DNA of 64,000 nucleotides from Warburgia ugandensis. Taxonomy: Eukaryota > Streptophyta > Magnoliopsida > Canellales > Canellaceae. Shown piece by piece: positions 14,797-28,422 of this stretch (its first letter is position 1; each line of letters begins with the position of its first letter). A program made the translations under genes and the position numbers. Under the pieces are notes generated by a model. It searched no databases and was not told the DNA's origin. It saw only the letters and a list, made by a program, of their open reading frames with translations. Location: contig CP141137.1 in assembly GCA_035236585.1 (NCBI GenBank), positions 13,346,327 through 13,410,326 on the forward strand, read 5' to 3'.

Positions 14797-17143
14797 AAGA
14801 CAATTCCATAGCAGATGAAAGATAGATGAATAAGATAATATTGGAAAGATATTATGGGACAAATCTTAAGTGATGGATGTCCTTGATCATCAAAATCCAA
14901 AATAATTTCTCAAAATCAACATATTTGAGTATGAACCACAATATGGACAATTCTAATTGCCAACACAGTGGGTCCTCTGCAACTAACAATCATTCTTGAT
15001 TTTGAAGAGGTAGGATGTGAGTTGTATTATATGCATCATGAAGGAGATGGGGCTTGAAGTTTCTATTGATAAAAAGATAAGATGGGAGATAAGATATCAG
15101 AGAGTTGTTATATGAGATAAAGATGATCATCAAACATGAAAGAAGGTGATTCAAGGCTAGTTTCTATAAAGAGACGAGAGATCCAATAGAAAGTGTTGAA
15201 ATATTCATGCTAGAGTATGAAACAAAAGTGGTAGAAACACGTTTCTTTTCAGATGCATTTACTTGGAGGAAGAAGAAGATCCACAATTTATGCAAGTTAC
15301 CTTGCGAGTAGGGGTACTTCATACAATGATTCCTGCTCTAATAGTAGACAAAAATCGGAGAAATTTGTTATGTTGAAAGCCAACTTCGAGGAGAAGAAGA
15401 CCTATGCCTTTGATTTTTAATTTTCATTCCAAAATTTGTCAATCAAATTGATTAATGAATGTTATTTTCATCTATCACATGTACTATTGAAAGTATTTTT
15501 TCCTCTAGTTTTGCATTATTATTTTAGATCATTTATTATGTCTTTGAATGATCTAATCCATTGCTTATGTTTTAAATAGAGTTAAATAGAGTTTGATTTA
15601 AGTTTTGTTGAAAGTTAACTTTTAGATTGGTTTAAATTTATGAAATAAACATGAAAGGTACTGTTCTACAAGTTATTTAACATACTCTATTTTTAGATCA
15701 AATATTTTAAATTTTGATCACATTTCGAGAAATCTAACCATATTAATATATTATTTTTCATTATTCTAGTTCTCTAATTTCATTAAAAAATCCCATTGGG
15801 AAGTCATTCAGCTAAGTGGGCCAAGCATGCTACAGTGACCATCAACTGGAGAAGATGAACCTAACTTTTCTGATAAGTAGATAATTATATATATAAAGTA
15901 CCTAATTAGCAATACACATCTCATAGATTATAGGGCATTATTCTAAGTTTTTTCCAAAATTCATGACACATGCATTTCTAAACTAATAATCCAAAAATCT
16001 AATATTTTGTAGGTTCAAAAGCTAATCTAGAGTAAGTATGTAATTTATCATAATTTTTTTAAGAATTAATTAAGGTTTTTTATATTTTATAGGTAGTGAA
16101 AGAGTAATCCAACTACCAAGATCACTTCCATGGGAATCAATGATTCAGATCAACCCCCAGAGCCAGGATCAAGCAAGGGTCAAGATCATTCCGGGGCAAG
16201 CATATGAATTTTAGAGACAATTGGAAGAGTTCAAGGTGACTAGAATGGGCCCATGCATAATCCATCACCTTTGCATGTAATTTGAAGCCATTTAAGCCAC
16301 CTAAGCTATATGAGTCATGAACTAAAGATTAGGAAAATTCAAGCTAGGCAAGCCATGATTTGTTTTTACTTTTACCACTATTTGATTTGTTTTCTAATCC
16401 AAAATTTTGCATTTGCATTTATCAAATAAGAACATAATATCCCTCCTCCATAAGCTACCCAACACTTAATAAATTTTGTTGTGTCTTAAAAAGCACATCA
16501 TAGATGAGTTTAGGGTTGCCTCCTTTTGCTTGTATTGCAATAACACCTTTCCTTCCACAGTTTGTAAGTTGCCATCTCCTAACTTTACTTAAGAAGTAAC
16601 TCATTCACCCAAAGAGACAAAAATATCTTTGTTTTCTATCATACAATTGTCACAACCCTCCATCTACCAAATATCTTTTGGATTTTGGTTAGTAGTAAAT
16701 AAAAATGACATAATTGATATGTTTTTCATTCTTACATGAAAAATTAGCTGCATCCTTTTCTTTTTGTTGATACCAACAATCTCTTTGCAAGTGGCAAGCA
16801 ATTATGTACTTTTTCCATTTCACCAGTAATTTACAATTTTGTGGGCGAAGTTATTATAAATATAATATTTAACATCACCTGAATTTTGTGGGCAAAGTCA
16901 TTTTCTTCATTATTGTAATACCAATTACTATGTAAAATCCTTATAATATAGGTGAAAGTTACAAAATTTTGGGATTTTTTTTTTCATTTTTCCTTTCTTT
17001 TTCACTTTAACTTCTGAATGGTCCAACATTTTACCCCATTTTAATTTCTAGAAAATTTTGTCTAGGAGAACATTTACCTTTCGATAGGATGGGGAAATTA
17101 CTTAGAACATAGGCTAGGACAAGAATGCAAGGAATAGGAAAAG
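14797..17143. other. Gene-free stretch between LTR C and LTR D
   Basis: No coding region, RNA gene or recognisable repeat. The sequence is AT-rich with many stops in all frames. The 15000-15420 part is slightly purine-rich and could be old element sequence, but nothing identifies it. Confidence 0.5.
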
Positions 17144-17831
17144 TGTAACGACCCTCAATTTTGGGTCTTTTACTATGCATTATATTATACTTTTAAGGGA
17201 GATAAAATTAGAAATTGAATTATGTGAAAATCAAATTCTATGGAAATAACCCCTTTAAAAACTCAAAATTTGGACTAGAAACTATTAAATTTGGAATGTA
17301 CGGATTGATACAATTCCAATGACACTTTTTGCATGAAATAGAGATTGGGACTGAAAAATCCAAATTTTTTTACAAATTAGAGGGGACCAAAATTGATAAC
17401 GGCACTCCCATTTTGTTTGTTTGTGATGCAGTGATTGAAAATAGGCTAGACAAAGGGAAAAACCCTAGCGATTGTGCTGTTTCCCCCCCTTCATCTGACC
17501 ACCCAGCAATGGCACACAACAACTGCCGCTCGGATTTACCAGCACCAATGCGCAGAAACCACCTCCCATTTCCCCTCCTTGGATCTCTCTTTTTTCGGTG
17601 CGTAAAGCCCCTTCCCTTTACAGGTTCCTCGTTTCCCAGTATCTCTCTCTCTCTCTAGCATTGATAGAAACCAAGATTGGGTTTTTCACTTGCGAGCAGC
17701 CATCTCCCCTCTCTTCAGTGCTAAAAGAAACCCATACCAAGTTTCTCTTCAGGTTGCTGCTTGGCATGCCCATGCACACAATCCACTGACACAGGCAACC
17801 ATCCGACCATCTGGAATGCTCACCCTTTCTC
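17144..17831 (+). mobile_element. LTR D, 5' part (Tekay-type gypsy)
   Basis: Starts TGTAACGACCC, the typical opening of this LTR class, and carries ATTGATAACGGCACTCC (17392-17408) at nearly the same offset (about 250 bases) as in LTR B. At 17831 it stops where the inverted Tekay-like element begins; its continuation is inferred to be 30164-33157. The short open frames here have no recognisable product. Confidence 0.7.
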
Positions 17832-18899
17832 TGATGACCTGTGTTTTCATATGTATTTTTAAATGCAAAACTAATTCTTAATGCAGGATCAATCCCTATT
17901 TGAAAATACTTTTATAAAAACAATGCAATGTAGAGAAAAAAACTTTTATTTTAAATTCATTTTAAAAACCCTGAGTGTCATTTACTTCTTAGAGAACAAT
18001 TTTTTTTTTTTAAACCAAGACAAAAATTTATGTATCCCAGATCTATCCAGTCACAGCTCACAGCCCAATTGTAATAATTACATATAAATGTTTGAAGGAT
18101 AAGTTATATACTTATATTCATACTTGTCTTTATCTTCACTCACTTGATCATAGTACTAACAATTCATGATGCTTCTCTTAATCATGTTGGAACTTATCTG
18201 GAAAAATAATATATTTGGTTGAGTATTTAGCATACTCAGTAGGTGATCTGATACTACTTATTTCACAACACGGCATACAACATGCATAATTTCAAGAAAT
18301 CTTTTTCAAGCAATAAAATCATGCAATTCCTTTTGTGTATACATAGGTATTTATGCATAAATCATTCTCTCATTTCAAATAATAGAATTTTCAACAAAAT
18401 CAATAATTCAATAATGCAAAGATTACCAAATTCTTAAAATAGCAATGATTACTAATTTCTTGAAGTAGTAATCGATCAAACTAGATGATAGAATCTCAAC
18501 CCCACTATACATATCATGCACGTGGGTATCTCAGCGAACACATTAAGCCGACTGGTCATGAGTACTCGTATGAGACCATCTCAATATACCATATATGGTG
18601 GTACAAAACAGAAATCATAGGGCCCACTATCCTCACGACTAGACCTATCTAAAATCATGTTTCCCTAGTATCTAGAGACCGGCCCACCATAGCCTCCACA
18701 ATGACTATGAATCTATCCTCGAAAAGGGTGCCATGAATTCCTCCAGTGGTCATCCTATTACCACAACAGTCGAGGAAGGGACAAGTGCCACTTTGGGCAA
18801 TGATATATGCCACCTTTGGTGGTTAGAGGCCGAGAGGCCAACCTTGTACACAAATAACCTCTTAGCATAGTGCCCACCAGGCTCATTATCCCTAAAAAG

Positions 18900-18931
<32 letters not shown>

Positions 18932-20687
18932 TCTAAATCTCAATCATCATAAATCATACAACTTGTTTCAAAACATGCAGGCAATGCATATATAAAATTG
19001 TCTATGAAAGATGTAAGCAACAGTAGTTTAAATACAAATCATGAATCATGAGAACAATTCACATGCTCATTATAAAAATATCATATCTCAATATCATTTC
19101 TATAAGCATACTAAACATGGAATTAGATTTAAATAAATCATTTATATTTTGGAATGCATTTGAAATTTTAGTATCATTAGACTACCTTCCTCAAGGATGT
19201 CACTTAGTTCGTGTTTTTCTTCTATTCGAATCCTGGATCTCCTTCAATGTCTTTATGGGATCTTAGACATAATTTAAGGATAAGAATCCAAGAAGCATTT
19301 CTCAATTTCTATTGATCATCAAATAGATTTACAGATCAACAGTCTAGATCATCTATTTATACTCCATTCCTATCCATCAATGGTCAATCTATGATCCAAG
19401 GATGGATGTCCTTAATTCAGGGTGGATATGGGTATCTAGATCTTCTAAGTCATCCAATGGATGACTTCTTAGGGCCTAATCATATTTGATCTTATAGATC
19501 TATAAGAATTTTATAGTTTTTAGGAAATAATAAGTCAAAATTATTCTCTGATCCTAAATTTTATTACATAATTAGGTCCTCACCATTAAGACAAATCCAA
19601 TGGACCTTTCCAATAGTAAATTGGACATGTCTATATAGCTCCCGAAATTAGAGATTTTATGTTTCAGGTCAATTTGACAGTCCATATTGAAATTCTAGAT
19701 CAAGACTGGCTGTTGCCGGAGAAGGTGACCGGAGTGATAGTCGCCGATGACATTTTTTACATTAAATCAACTCCCAATGAAATGAATTTGTAGATCAGGC
19801 GCTTACCTTCACTCCCGTCAAGGTTGGTGTCATTTTGTAGTCATTTAATGTTGGAAAATGTGGATTTTCCTATTGGGCTATCGTCGAATTAGAATCTTAG
19901 TCCGATCGCTAGTAAAATCTACTCTTATCGAAAAATAAATAGAGAAGTTTTCATCATCTTCTCACGAGGAATCCAATGGTGGTGTTTGATCTTCGATCCT
20001 ACTATTTAGGTGACTATCGTTAGGCAAATAGTAATCACTGTTACAATCACTGAAAAACTTTGCATTGTCAGAAAAAACGGAGAATAGATAACTGTAAGGA
20101 GAGGAGAAGATCATAGATGGATCTAAGGTGCGATGCGGGGAAGAGGAGAGGGAATTTTATAGGTGAATGTAGAGTCCTTTTGGCAGTAATGCTGCTGTAA
20201 ATGATGGTCAGTGGTGTGGCAGCGCCTACCGTCTTCTACGACGCAGACGCGGATTCCAGCACTAACACAGTTTTTAGTGCTAGTGTAGTGATGCAGTGCT
20301 GATGTAGATGATGATGCAAAGGAAGGGCGTTGTTAACAAAATGGCCCTTACTTTTTGAATGTTTTCTTCTCTTTTTTTTCTTTTAATTGTTGTCATACCC
20401 GTAACCTTCAAATGCTCATAACTTTGTCATCCGAACTCCGTTTTCAATGTTCTTTGTGTCATTGGTTTCTATTTTTTGAATAGAATCTACTTATAAAGAT
20501 ATTTCTAAAAAATTCTAACTTCATAAATTAAAAATTAATAAAACATTTATTCTCCTATCTAATCTAATTATTTTCCAAAATAAATAGGACTTAACAATTC
20601 GATCGATTTCAAATACTATAATTGATTGTAGTCAAAAGAGGGTTACTCTTGTTTGACTAATAAAACTTAAAAATTTTGGTTGTTACA
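17832..20687 (-). mobile_element. 3' LTR of the Tekay/Del-like element
   Basis: 2,856 bp. On the minus strand it runs from TGTAACAACC (20687) to CAGGTCATCA (17832). It matches 24439-25978 and 28930-30163 along its whole length. It contains a (TA) run at 18899-18926 and a TGAGTAT...ATACTCA hairpin (18220-18238) at the place where LTRs A-D carry their hairpin. Open frames within it are chance. Confidence 0.85.
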
Positions 20688-20701
20688 TTCTTATCCCCTA
20701 T
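20688..20701 (-). other. Polypurine tract of the Tekay/Del-like element
   Basis: On the minus strand ATAGGGGATAAGAA lies directly before the TGTAACAACC that opens the 3' LTR, as expected for the plus-strand primer. The pol frame ends inside this tract. Confidence 0.75.
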
Positions 20702-23700
20702 AAAGAATTTTGTCCTCGAAATTCCGCAAGTTACTACTCATTAAAGATTTTAGAACATTTATTCCTCATTTCCAATTCTACACCTAGGTTTTCTCTTTAA
20801 TAGTCGTATTCTTACATAGAACTGTAACTAGTGAAATTTCTTTCCATCACAACTTCTTGATCTTCTTATTCAAGATTGAACTGGTTTAGTTTCCAACGTC
20901 AAGTCTAGTTATAACTCGATTGGCACTTGCTCAAGTACATGCGTATGATCATATATGTGAAAAACGTTGTGAACTTCTGTGTAGTCAAACCCATTATATT
21001 TGGAACTTCGAATGGATCGAGGAATTGTGTCCTTGAAATTATTTTCATATTATCATTCAACCAACTCTAAGAACATCCTCAGTTCATCATAAGCCAAAAT
21101 TTTCATAATTCCTTCAATGAAATAAAAATCCTCAATATATGACTTATTTTCAATTTAATTTCTAACATTATGTCACATATTAGCATAGTTTTTCTATTTG
21201 CTATAAGTAATAGGAAGCTGCTTTCACTGCGTACTCTAATACTCGGCCTTTACTTGCTAATTCATCAAAATTATTACTTAATTTTAGTTCATATAATTAA
21301 TATCTCCAAATCCTTAAAGTTAAACAACAATCCTTCAATCATGTATAACTTACTCCATAGTTCGTTGATAATCATTTCACATGCTAAATTACTCCTTGTT
21401 CTTTGATAATCTCCTTTCACATGTTTCATTTTGAATAATACATGATAATCTCTTTTTCCTCTTATCTACCACCATGCGATCTGTTTATCATTAAAAATCT
21501 TCAATTTAAGGTTGATATACTTCTTGCTAGTAATAGTTCCAAGAGTTTACATTCGTTCCACCATGTCTCATCCCTATTCACATTTTCTTCAAGGAACTTT
21601 CAAAATTGATACAGTATCACTTCTCATCTCTTTACATCTACGATGAAAGGTTTTCCTTCATACTAAACCTTATAACAATCTTAATCTTGAAGAACACACA
21701 GTCTCCAACTTCAAAATGCAACTTTCATTTTACCTTTCATGTGAGACTTGATTCCTCGAGCAATATTTACATTCAAATTAGAACTAGAACTCTAAAAAGG
21801 ATCAAGTAGCATCTTCCATCAATTATATCTGGAAAATACTAGGATATTACTAATAAGATCTCATAACAATATATCAAATTCCATGAATTTTGAATTCATC
21901 AAATAGTTCTCTTCTTTAAGAATTCATTCATAATCATGCCAAAATTTTGTGATCAAATTATCATCATAGATCGAACATTCTTATCTAGAGTAGCATTTAA
22001 AATTTTCTAGTATCACTACTCTCATAAAATTTTCATTAGGATTAATGGTAATATTTGTACTCATATCAAAATTCTCTTATCTGTACAATAGTTCACTCAC
22101 TATGTTCATGTATGGATCCCTTACCATTATCCTCTTTAAGTTTTCCTTGATTGATGATTCACTTTATGATCTCCTAGACCAAAAGTTATTTATATCTTTG
22201 GCATCTCAATCCAGTAAAGTTAACCCTTATGGAATTTACTTCTACTTATCTTCTTCTGTCGGTCTTTGACTTGATATGAGTGTATGACAAATGCCTTTTT
22301 ATTTCAAGGCAATTAAACATCAAATATCAAATACTACCATATAGTGTGACATTTATCTTAAGTTTTCTCCTTTCATTTCTTATATTGATACATTATTCAA
22401 TCATTTATCAAAGACATTGTCAACAACCATTAAGTCTCAAATGTCAAGAGGTATCGTAAATAGTAATTTCCTCAATTTCTCAAAATTTGCCTTTCATGTA
22501 CCGCCTCATACCTATCTTATGTCCTTATTTGTTATCTTAACAGTAAAATAATAATCATCCAATATGCTATGATAGCATTTAGTAAGGTTTGGGAAGATCA
22601 ACAATTTTGTCATTGTTTTAGATCTTTTCTCATTGCACTTCTGCCTTAGTTGTCACTGGATCTATTGTGATTTTAAATTTCAAAATGACTTAGCTTAATA
22701 GGTTGACTTTCTTTAGCTAAAACCTCATGCATAAGTAGACATGATGTTTTCCCTTAGGGTATTTTTTTACTAATATACTAATGAGTTTATTAAGAAATGG
22801 TTGGAATACCTAGTTCAAGCAACAACATTATTCTAAACATAATGATACTTAAATCCATTGCCAAGTAATGACTTCAAGATATTTGCGCTTCTAATCTCCC
22901 TTTAAGATATCAAGACCTTAAGTTGATCCTCAATAATACTCTAGTTGGTGAAGATCAATTGGACGAGTCACTTTTCTTGAATATTTATACTCCTTATCCC
23001 TCATTATAACTATAGTCATTCACGTAATAATAATGTAAAGTAATATCAGCCTATCCTTTTTATTGACTATAATCATTAATGTCTCCTCATAAAACAATGG
23101 ATTTGATAAAATTCTAACTTCAACACTGGGAGTAAGTATCCTTCATTGATCTAATTTGAGACTAAAACCAATTTTAGATCTAATTCCCTGTTGATCACAA
23201 TCCTTCCTTGGAAATTCTAGGAATTCCTTATAATACACTACCCTTAGTTTTGGCACTCTATGGCTTCCAAAGTCTACTTATCCATAAGTTTTACCTCTAT
23301 TATACTCTTCCATAAAATCACCAACTCAATCTTATTTAATCTTTTGAATTTGACTGGTTCATCTTTCAATTTGGTAAAACAACTCAAGATGAAGGATCTT
23401 TAATGTCGGGATTTAATCTATGTCTATCTTCGTTAACCACATTAAGTTTCTTGTTTCAACTATTCAATATCAACCAAATATGATTATGGACATCTCATGT
23501 TGTCAAAATCTTACTTTTTGTCCACTTAGATCAGTGTCTCCATTTGATTTATTGCATATAATCGATATTACATCCACACTTTTGGTCAATAGATAAGATG
23601 AATTGAATACTTCCAGGTAACGTTAAAATTTTCTAATAACAATATCAAAATCCTCAAATGTCTGTATTTCCAATGAATCCTTGTAATATCTCAACAATTC

Positions 23701-24422
23701 CAATGACATTTTTGTCTATACTACACTTCTCTACCTTATAAACTCATTTCTTTTCCATATTTAAATTCCATGATCAATTTATTATCACAAAGCAATAATC
23801 CTTAATTAGATTATCTTCAAAATCTTCTATTAACTCTGTTATAATAAAATTCTTTGTCATACCTCTCAAATTTAGTTTTTTACTTCGACTAATATATACT
23901 ACTGATGTATTCCTCTTGATCGCATAATATATCAATTATTGTACTTATCTTTTGATCTACTCCATTATACTTAGGTTGTCATTGTAAGATATCAATTACT
24001 TCTTACAAAGTTCCATGCAAATCATGCAAAATTGAGCTAAGTTCTCTAGGTTTATCACTTCAATTGATCTAATATAAGTCACTAGTGTCATCTTGTATTC
24101 CCATTCTTCACTTTCATAATTATATTAATTGCATCGAAATATTTTTATATCTTTAAGGGCTACTAGTTTCCTTGTTTACTCTATTACTCATTGACTTCTT
24201 AACCCTAAATAGTGTAGACTTGATTTTGATAACATATGCCTAAGTATTTGCTAAATTCAACTCACTTTTTCGTCAACTCACTTATGATGTATTTCTTACT
24301 CATTTGATACCAATCTTATTCTAGTCATCTCTATAACTCATATTTAGACTACTTGTTTTTAATTATTCTGGTCGTATATCACTTTTGGACATGCAAGACT
24401 GGTTGTGAAAGGATAAAACTAA

Positions 24423-24434
24423 GCTATGATACCA
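24423..24434 (-). other. Primer-binding site (initiator tRNA-Met type)
   Basis: On the minus strand TGGTATCATAGC lies four bases after the 5' LTR end. It equals the canonical plant PBS TGGTATCAGAGC, complementary to the 3' end of initiator tRNA-Met, with one mismatch. It fixes the element's orientation. Confidence 0.85.
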
Positions 24435-26597
24435 ACTTTGATGACCCAGTTTTCATATGCATTTTTAAATGCAAAATTAATTCCTAATCCAGGATTGATT
24501 CTTATTTGAAAATACTTTTATAAAAACAATGCAATGCAGTAGAAAAATCTTTTATTTTAAATTCATTTTGAAAACCTTGAGTTTCATTTACTTCCAAGAG
24601 AACAAATTTTTTTTAAAACCAAGATGAAAATTTATGTATCCCAGATCTATCCAGTCATAGCTCATAGTCCAATTGTAATAATTACATATAAATGTTCGAA
24701 GGATAAGTTATATACTTGCATTCATACTTGCCTTTATCTTCACTCACTTGATCGTAGTACTAACAATTCCTGATGCTTCTCCTAATCATGTTGGAACTGA
24801 TCTATAAAAATAATATATTTGGTTGAGTATTTAACATACTCAATAGGTGATCAGATACTACTAATTTGAAAACATGGCATGTAACATACATAATTTCAAG
24901 AAGGGTTTTTCAGGCAATAAAATCATGCAATTCCTTTTGTGTACACAGGTATTCATGTATAAATCATTCTCTCATTTTAAATAATAGAATTTCAAACAAA
25001 ATCAATATTCAATAATATAAAGATTACCAAATTCTTAAAATAGCAATGATTACTAAATTCTTAAAGTAGTAATTGATCAAACCAGATGATAGAATCTCAA
25101 CCCCACAATAGATATCATGTATGTGGGTATCTCGAAGAGCACATCAAGCTGACTGGGAACGAGTACTCATCTAAGACCATCTCAATGCACCATGTATGGC
25201 GGTACAAAATAGAAATAATTGGGCCCACTATGCTCACGGCCAAATCTATTTGAAATCGTGTATCTCCAATATCTAAAGACCAGCCCACCATAGCCCCCAT
25301 GACGACTATGGATATGTCCTTGAAAAGGTTGTCGTGAACATATCTAATGGTCTTCCCATTACCATAATAGTCAAGGAAGGGACAAGTGCCACTTTGGGCA
25401 ATGATACCTACCACCTTTAGTGGTTAAAGGCCAGGAGGCTAACCCTGAATACAAATAACCTCCTAGCATAGTGCCTATCGGGCTCATTAGACCGAAAAAG
25501 AGATATACATATAATCCAAATCTCAATCATCATAGATCATGCAACTTGTTTCAAAACATGTAAGCAATGCATATATAAAACTGTCCATGAAAGATGTAAG
25601 CAATAGTATTTTAAATCCAGATCATGAATCATGCTCATTATAAGAATATCATATCTCAATATCATTTCTAAAAGTATACTAAACACATAACTAGATTCAA
25701 ATAAATCATTTATATTTTGGAATGCATTTGAAAATTTAGTAACATCAGACTACCTACCTCAAGGATGTCACTTAGTTTGCTCTTTTCTTCTATTCGAATC
25801 TTGGATCTCCTTCAATGTCTTTGTGGGATCCTAAATATAATTTAAGGATAAGAATCCAAGTATTATTTCTCAATTTCTATTCATCATCCATCAGATTTAC
25901 AGATCAGTAGTTTAGATCATCTATCTATACTCCGATCCTATCCATCAATGGTCAGATCTATGATCCAAGGATGGATGATGTAATATCCTCAATTTTTAAC
26001 CCTAAATTAGAAATAAAATAAATAAATAAAATTAAAAATTTTATGCATGGAATTTAGTTTTGAAATCACTAAAACTAGAAATTACACATCAATAGGAATT
26101 GAACGGTATAAAGAACGTAAAAAACAGAGTTCAGATGAGTGAGATATGACAATTTTAAGTTCAAGGGAAAATTGGTAAATTATCAGGGACGCAAATTAGA
26201 GGGGGTCATTTTGATAACGGCACCCCTCTCATATTTGGGCTAGATCTGGACTGAACAACCATTGGATGACCTATGAAGTCAAACCGTGGAGCATGTTTAG
26301 ACCCACATTAAGGACACCGCAGATGGTAGATCTAAGCCATTCATTGTGATCTTTCAACCCAAAAACCTTAGGAACGATGAAAACAAAGAAAAAATTAGAG
26401 CATCTAGGGCTCCATCAAGCTAAAACAAGGTGGACAGCTCAGGTTCATTGTTCCTATTGGACGGTGTGCCCAAGACGTCCACCATGATGCACAGAGGCAG
26501 ACGGCGCATGTGGGAGCTTCGTCTTGCACATGTCCTGGACAACCAGAATGTGCCGCCCGTCCTAGCGTACGTGTTCTCTGGGACGTCAGTTTGCGTC

Positions 26598-26729
26598 GGT
26601 GTAAACCAGTGCAAACACCCGTCCACTAGTCTAAAATGGTGTAAAACACCCATCCACTGGTATAAACTGGTGTAACCACCTTTTTACCTGTGTAAGCCTG
26701 TGTAATGCCTTTTTTCACCAGTGTAAACT
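26598..26729. repeat. Degenerate ~30-bp tandem repeat in LTR B
   Basis: About four units built on GGTGTAAACY-GTGTAA-CACC words, each about 30 bp. LTR A has only about one such unit near 4250-4275, so the array expanded or contracted between copies. Confidence 0.65.
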
Positions 26730-28390
26730 TCGGTTTTAATATGATTTTTTATCTGAAATGATTTTTTTGAGATTTTGGAGGCTATAGAAGCTTAATTTTT
26801 TATTTGAAAGGTCCGTTAGAACTGTCTCGATGATGAGGGCATGATTTTAGCATTAGAATCTTGATCTAATTATATCTAGTTAGGTCAAATTCATAAAATA
26901 GCACCCAATCACTTAGATCTAGTTGATCAAAGGGTGATCAGGCCCGAGGACATAGACGACTAGATAATATATGATACTAACTGAGGGTCCTAAGGATCAG
27001 ATTAGATGTAATTACTCTAGTAATTGATCTAGACCATTGATTTAACCTAGATCTTGGAAAATTGTGGATCTAAGGATGATCTGACCGTCAGATCAAGGTG
27101 TGAACTGTAGATGCACACAAAATGAGCAGATGAATATGAGATAGGATTGATTAATAATAATTAATGTGAGGATTAAGGATCTAATCATAAATACAGACCT
27201 TAGAGAATGATCCAATGGTTGGATCTCCATAGATTCAACTGAGATGAAATAAATAACACAAAATAGTACTGTGATACTGACAGGTACATCTAAGCGTGCT
27301 GGCTAAGAGAATTACATGATTGAATTGGGTTATCTCTCATTGAGGTAGGTGACGACATTTAATGTTATGTTTTGATTTCTAAAACCTTGCATTATCATAG
27401 CATCATGGTTGATTGTGATTGATCGGCGCTTGTTTATTTAGTCTGTGATTTTGTAAGATTCAAAGTTTTATGCTATGATCGATATGAGATTACGATAGTG
27501 TATTGAATGGGTTTTCATAATCGATTATTTTATGATATTGATACTGCGTATCTATTATATGACTAGTGATTTATCTTTCTTTATTTCATCACTGAGATTG
27601 ATGGGGTTTTATAAAATTGATGGTGGAGGCTTGGTGGTTAGTCCTTTGAGAGGCTAATCCCAGGATGAGGGGTGTGCCTTGGGGATTGTGAGCCATGAGT
27701 ACTCCTGGTTTTACCAGATATGCGATTTTCGTGCTTTGTGATTTATGACAGGTGCTCTCACCTTGTGGATGTTATGCGAGGAGGGATTAGGGCCGACCAC
27801 CCACCCTCCAAGATTGTGATGTGATTGACACCTGCCCACAGATGGCTTTTGGTAGGGGTTTGGTAACATGGATAGTACACACTACCCGTCTAGGCCTTTT
27901 TATGGGAACGAACATTAAGTCTCCTGTTATGGTATTGACGAGGAGCGGCGGTGGTTGAGACCCTGAAGGGGTTGCCATTGCGGCATAACTATCCATACTC
28001 TTATTCTATATGCTTGCATGATGAGCATGGAGATATTATTGTATGCCTGGGTGTGACGACACTCAGAGGCTTGATATGAGTACTCATGATCTGTTATACG
28101 AGTGTATGGGACACTCGTGGGATCCACATACCTTGGGGTGCCCTGTTTGTTATTGTATTCTCATTGATATTAGATCATATCATGTTTTACATTTACTAGA
28201 TTATCATGTTTTAAATCCATAAGATGCATGTTTTATCGTATATGATGTTTTAAGATTATATTGGCATTGCTTATGATACTTATACTTTTCATTAATAATT
28301 GACCCACACATTATATCAACATTGTTATTAGATTTTGTTTTTCCTTGTTATTACATTAAATGTTTATGTACCTACACAAGCAATAGCTTG

Positions 28391-28422
28391 CTGAGGCATT
28401 GCTTTGTTTTGCAATGCCTCAG
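28391..28422 (+). other. Conserved LTR hairpin (copy B)
   Basis: CTGAGGCATTGC (28391-28402) and GCAATGCCTCAG (28411-28422) form a perfect 12-bp stem with an 8-base T-rich loop. Confidence 0.75.

Larger units (their letters stand above)
20688..24438 (-). pseudogene. Decayed gag-pol region of the Tekay/Del-like element
   Basis: Only the C-terminal end of pol can be recognised. On the minus strand about 21025-20691 gives, across stops and shifts, DPFEVP (GPFE-like), VHNVFHIYDHTHVLEQVP (the IHNVFHVS...DPSHV stretch typical after the integrase GPY/F motif in Tekay/Del), DLTLETKPVQIL, and the ending NFEDKILYRG before a TAA at 20693-20691. Further upstream I find no readable reverse transcriptase, RNase H, protease or gag motif. 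The region is shorter than a usual gypsy internal domain (about 5 kb), so it has deletions as well as point decay. The plus-strand open frames (for example 21170, 21606, 22045) are not genes. Confidence 0.7.

Noticed and set aside
11430..16200. Possible LTR pair formed by 11430-11700 and 15890-16100
   Set aside because: Only weak similarity (AT-rich words, TTGTAGGT); no TG/CA ends, PBS or PPT.
25115..25414. 99-residue minus-strand frame
   Set aside because: Inside an LTR; interrupted in the sister LTR (18500-18860) and without known motifs.
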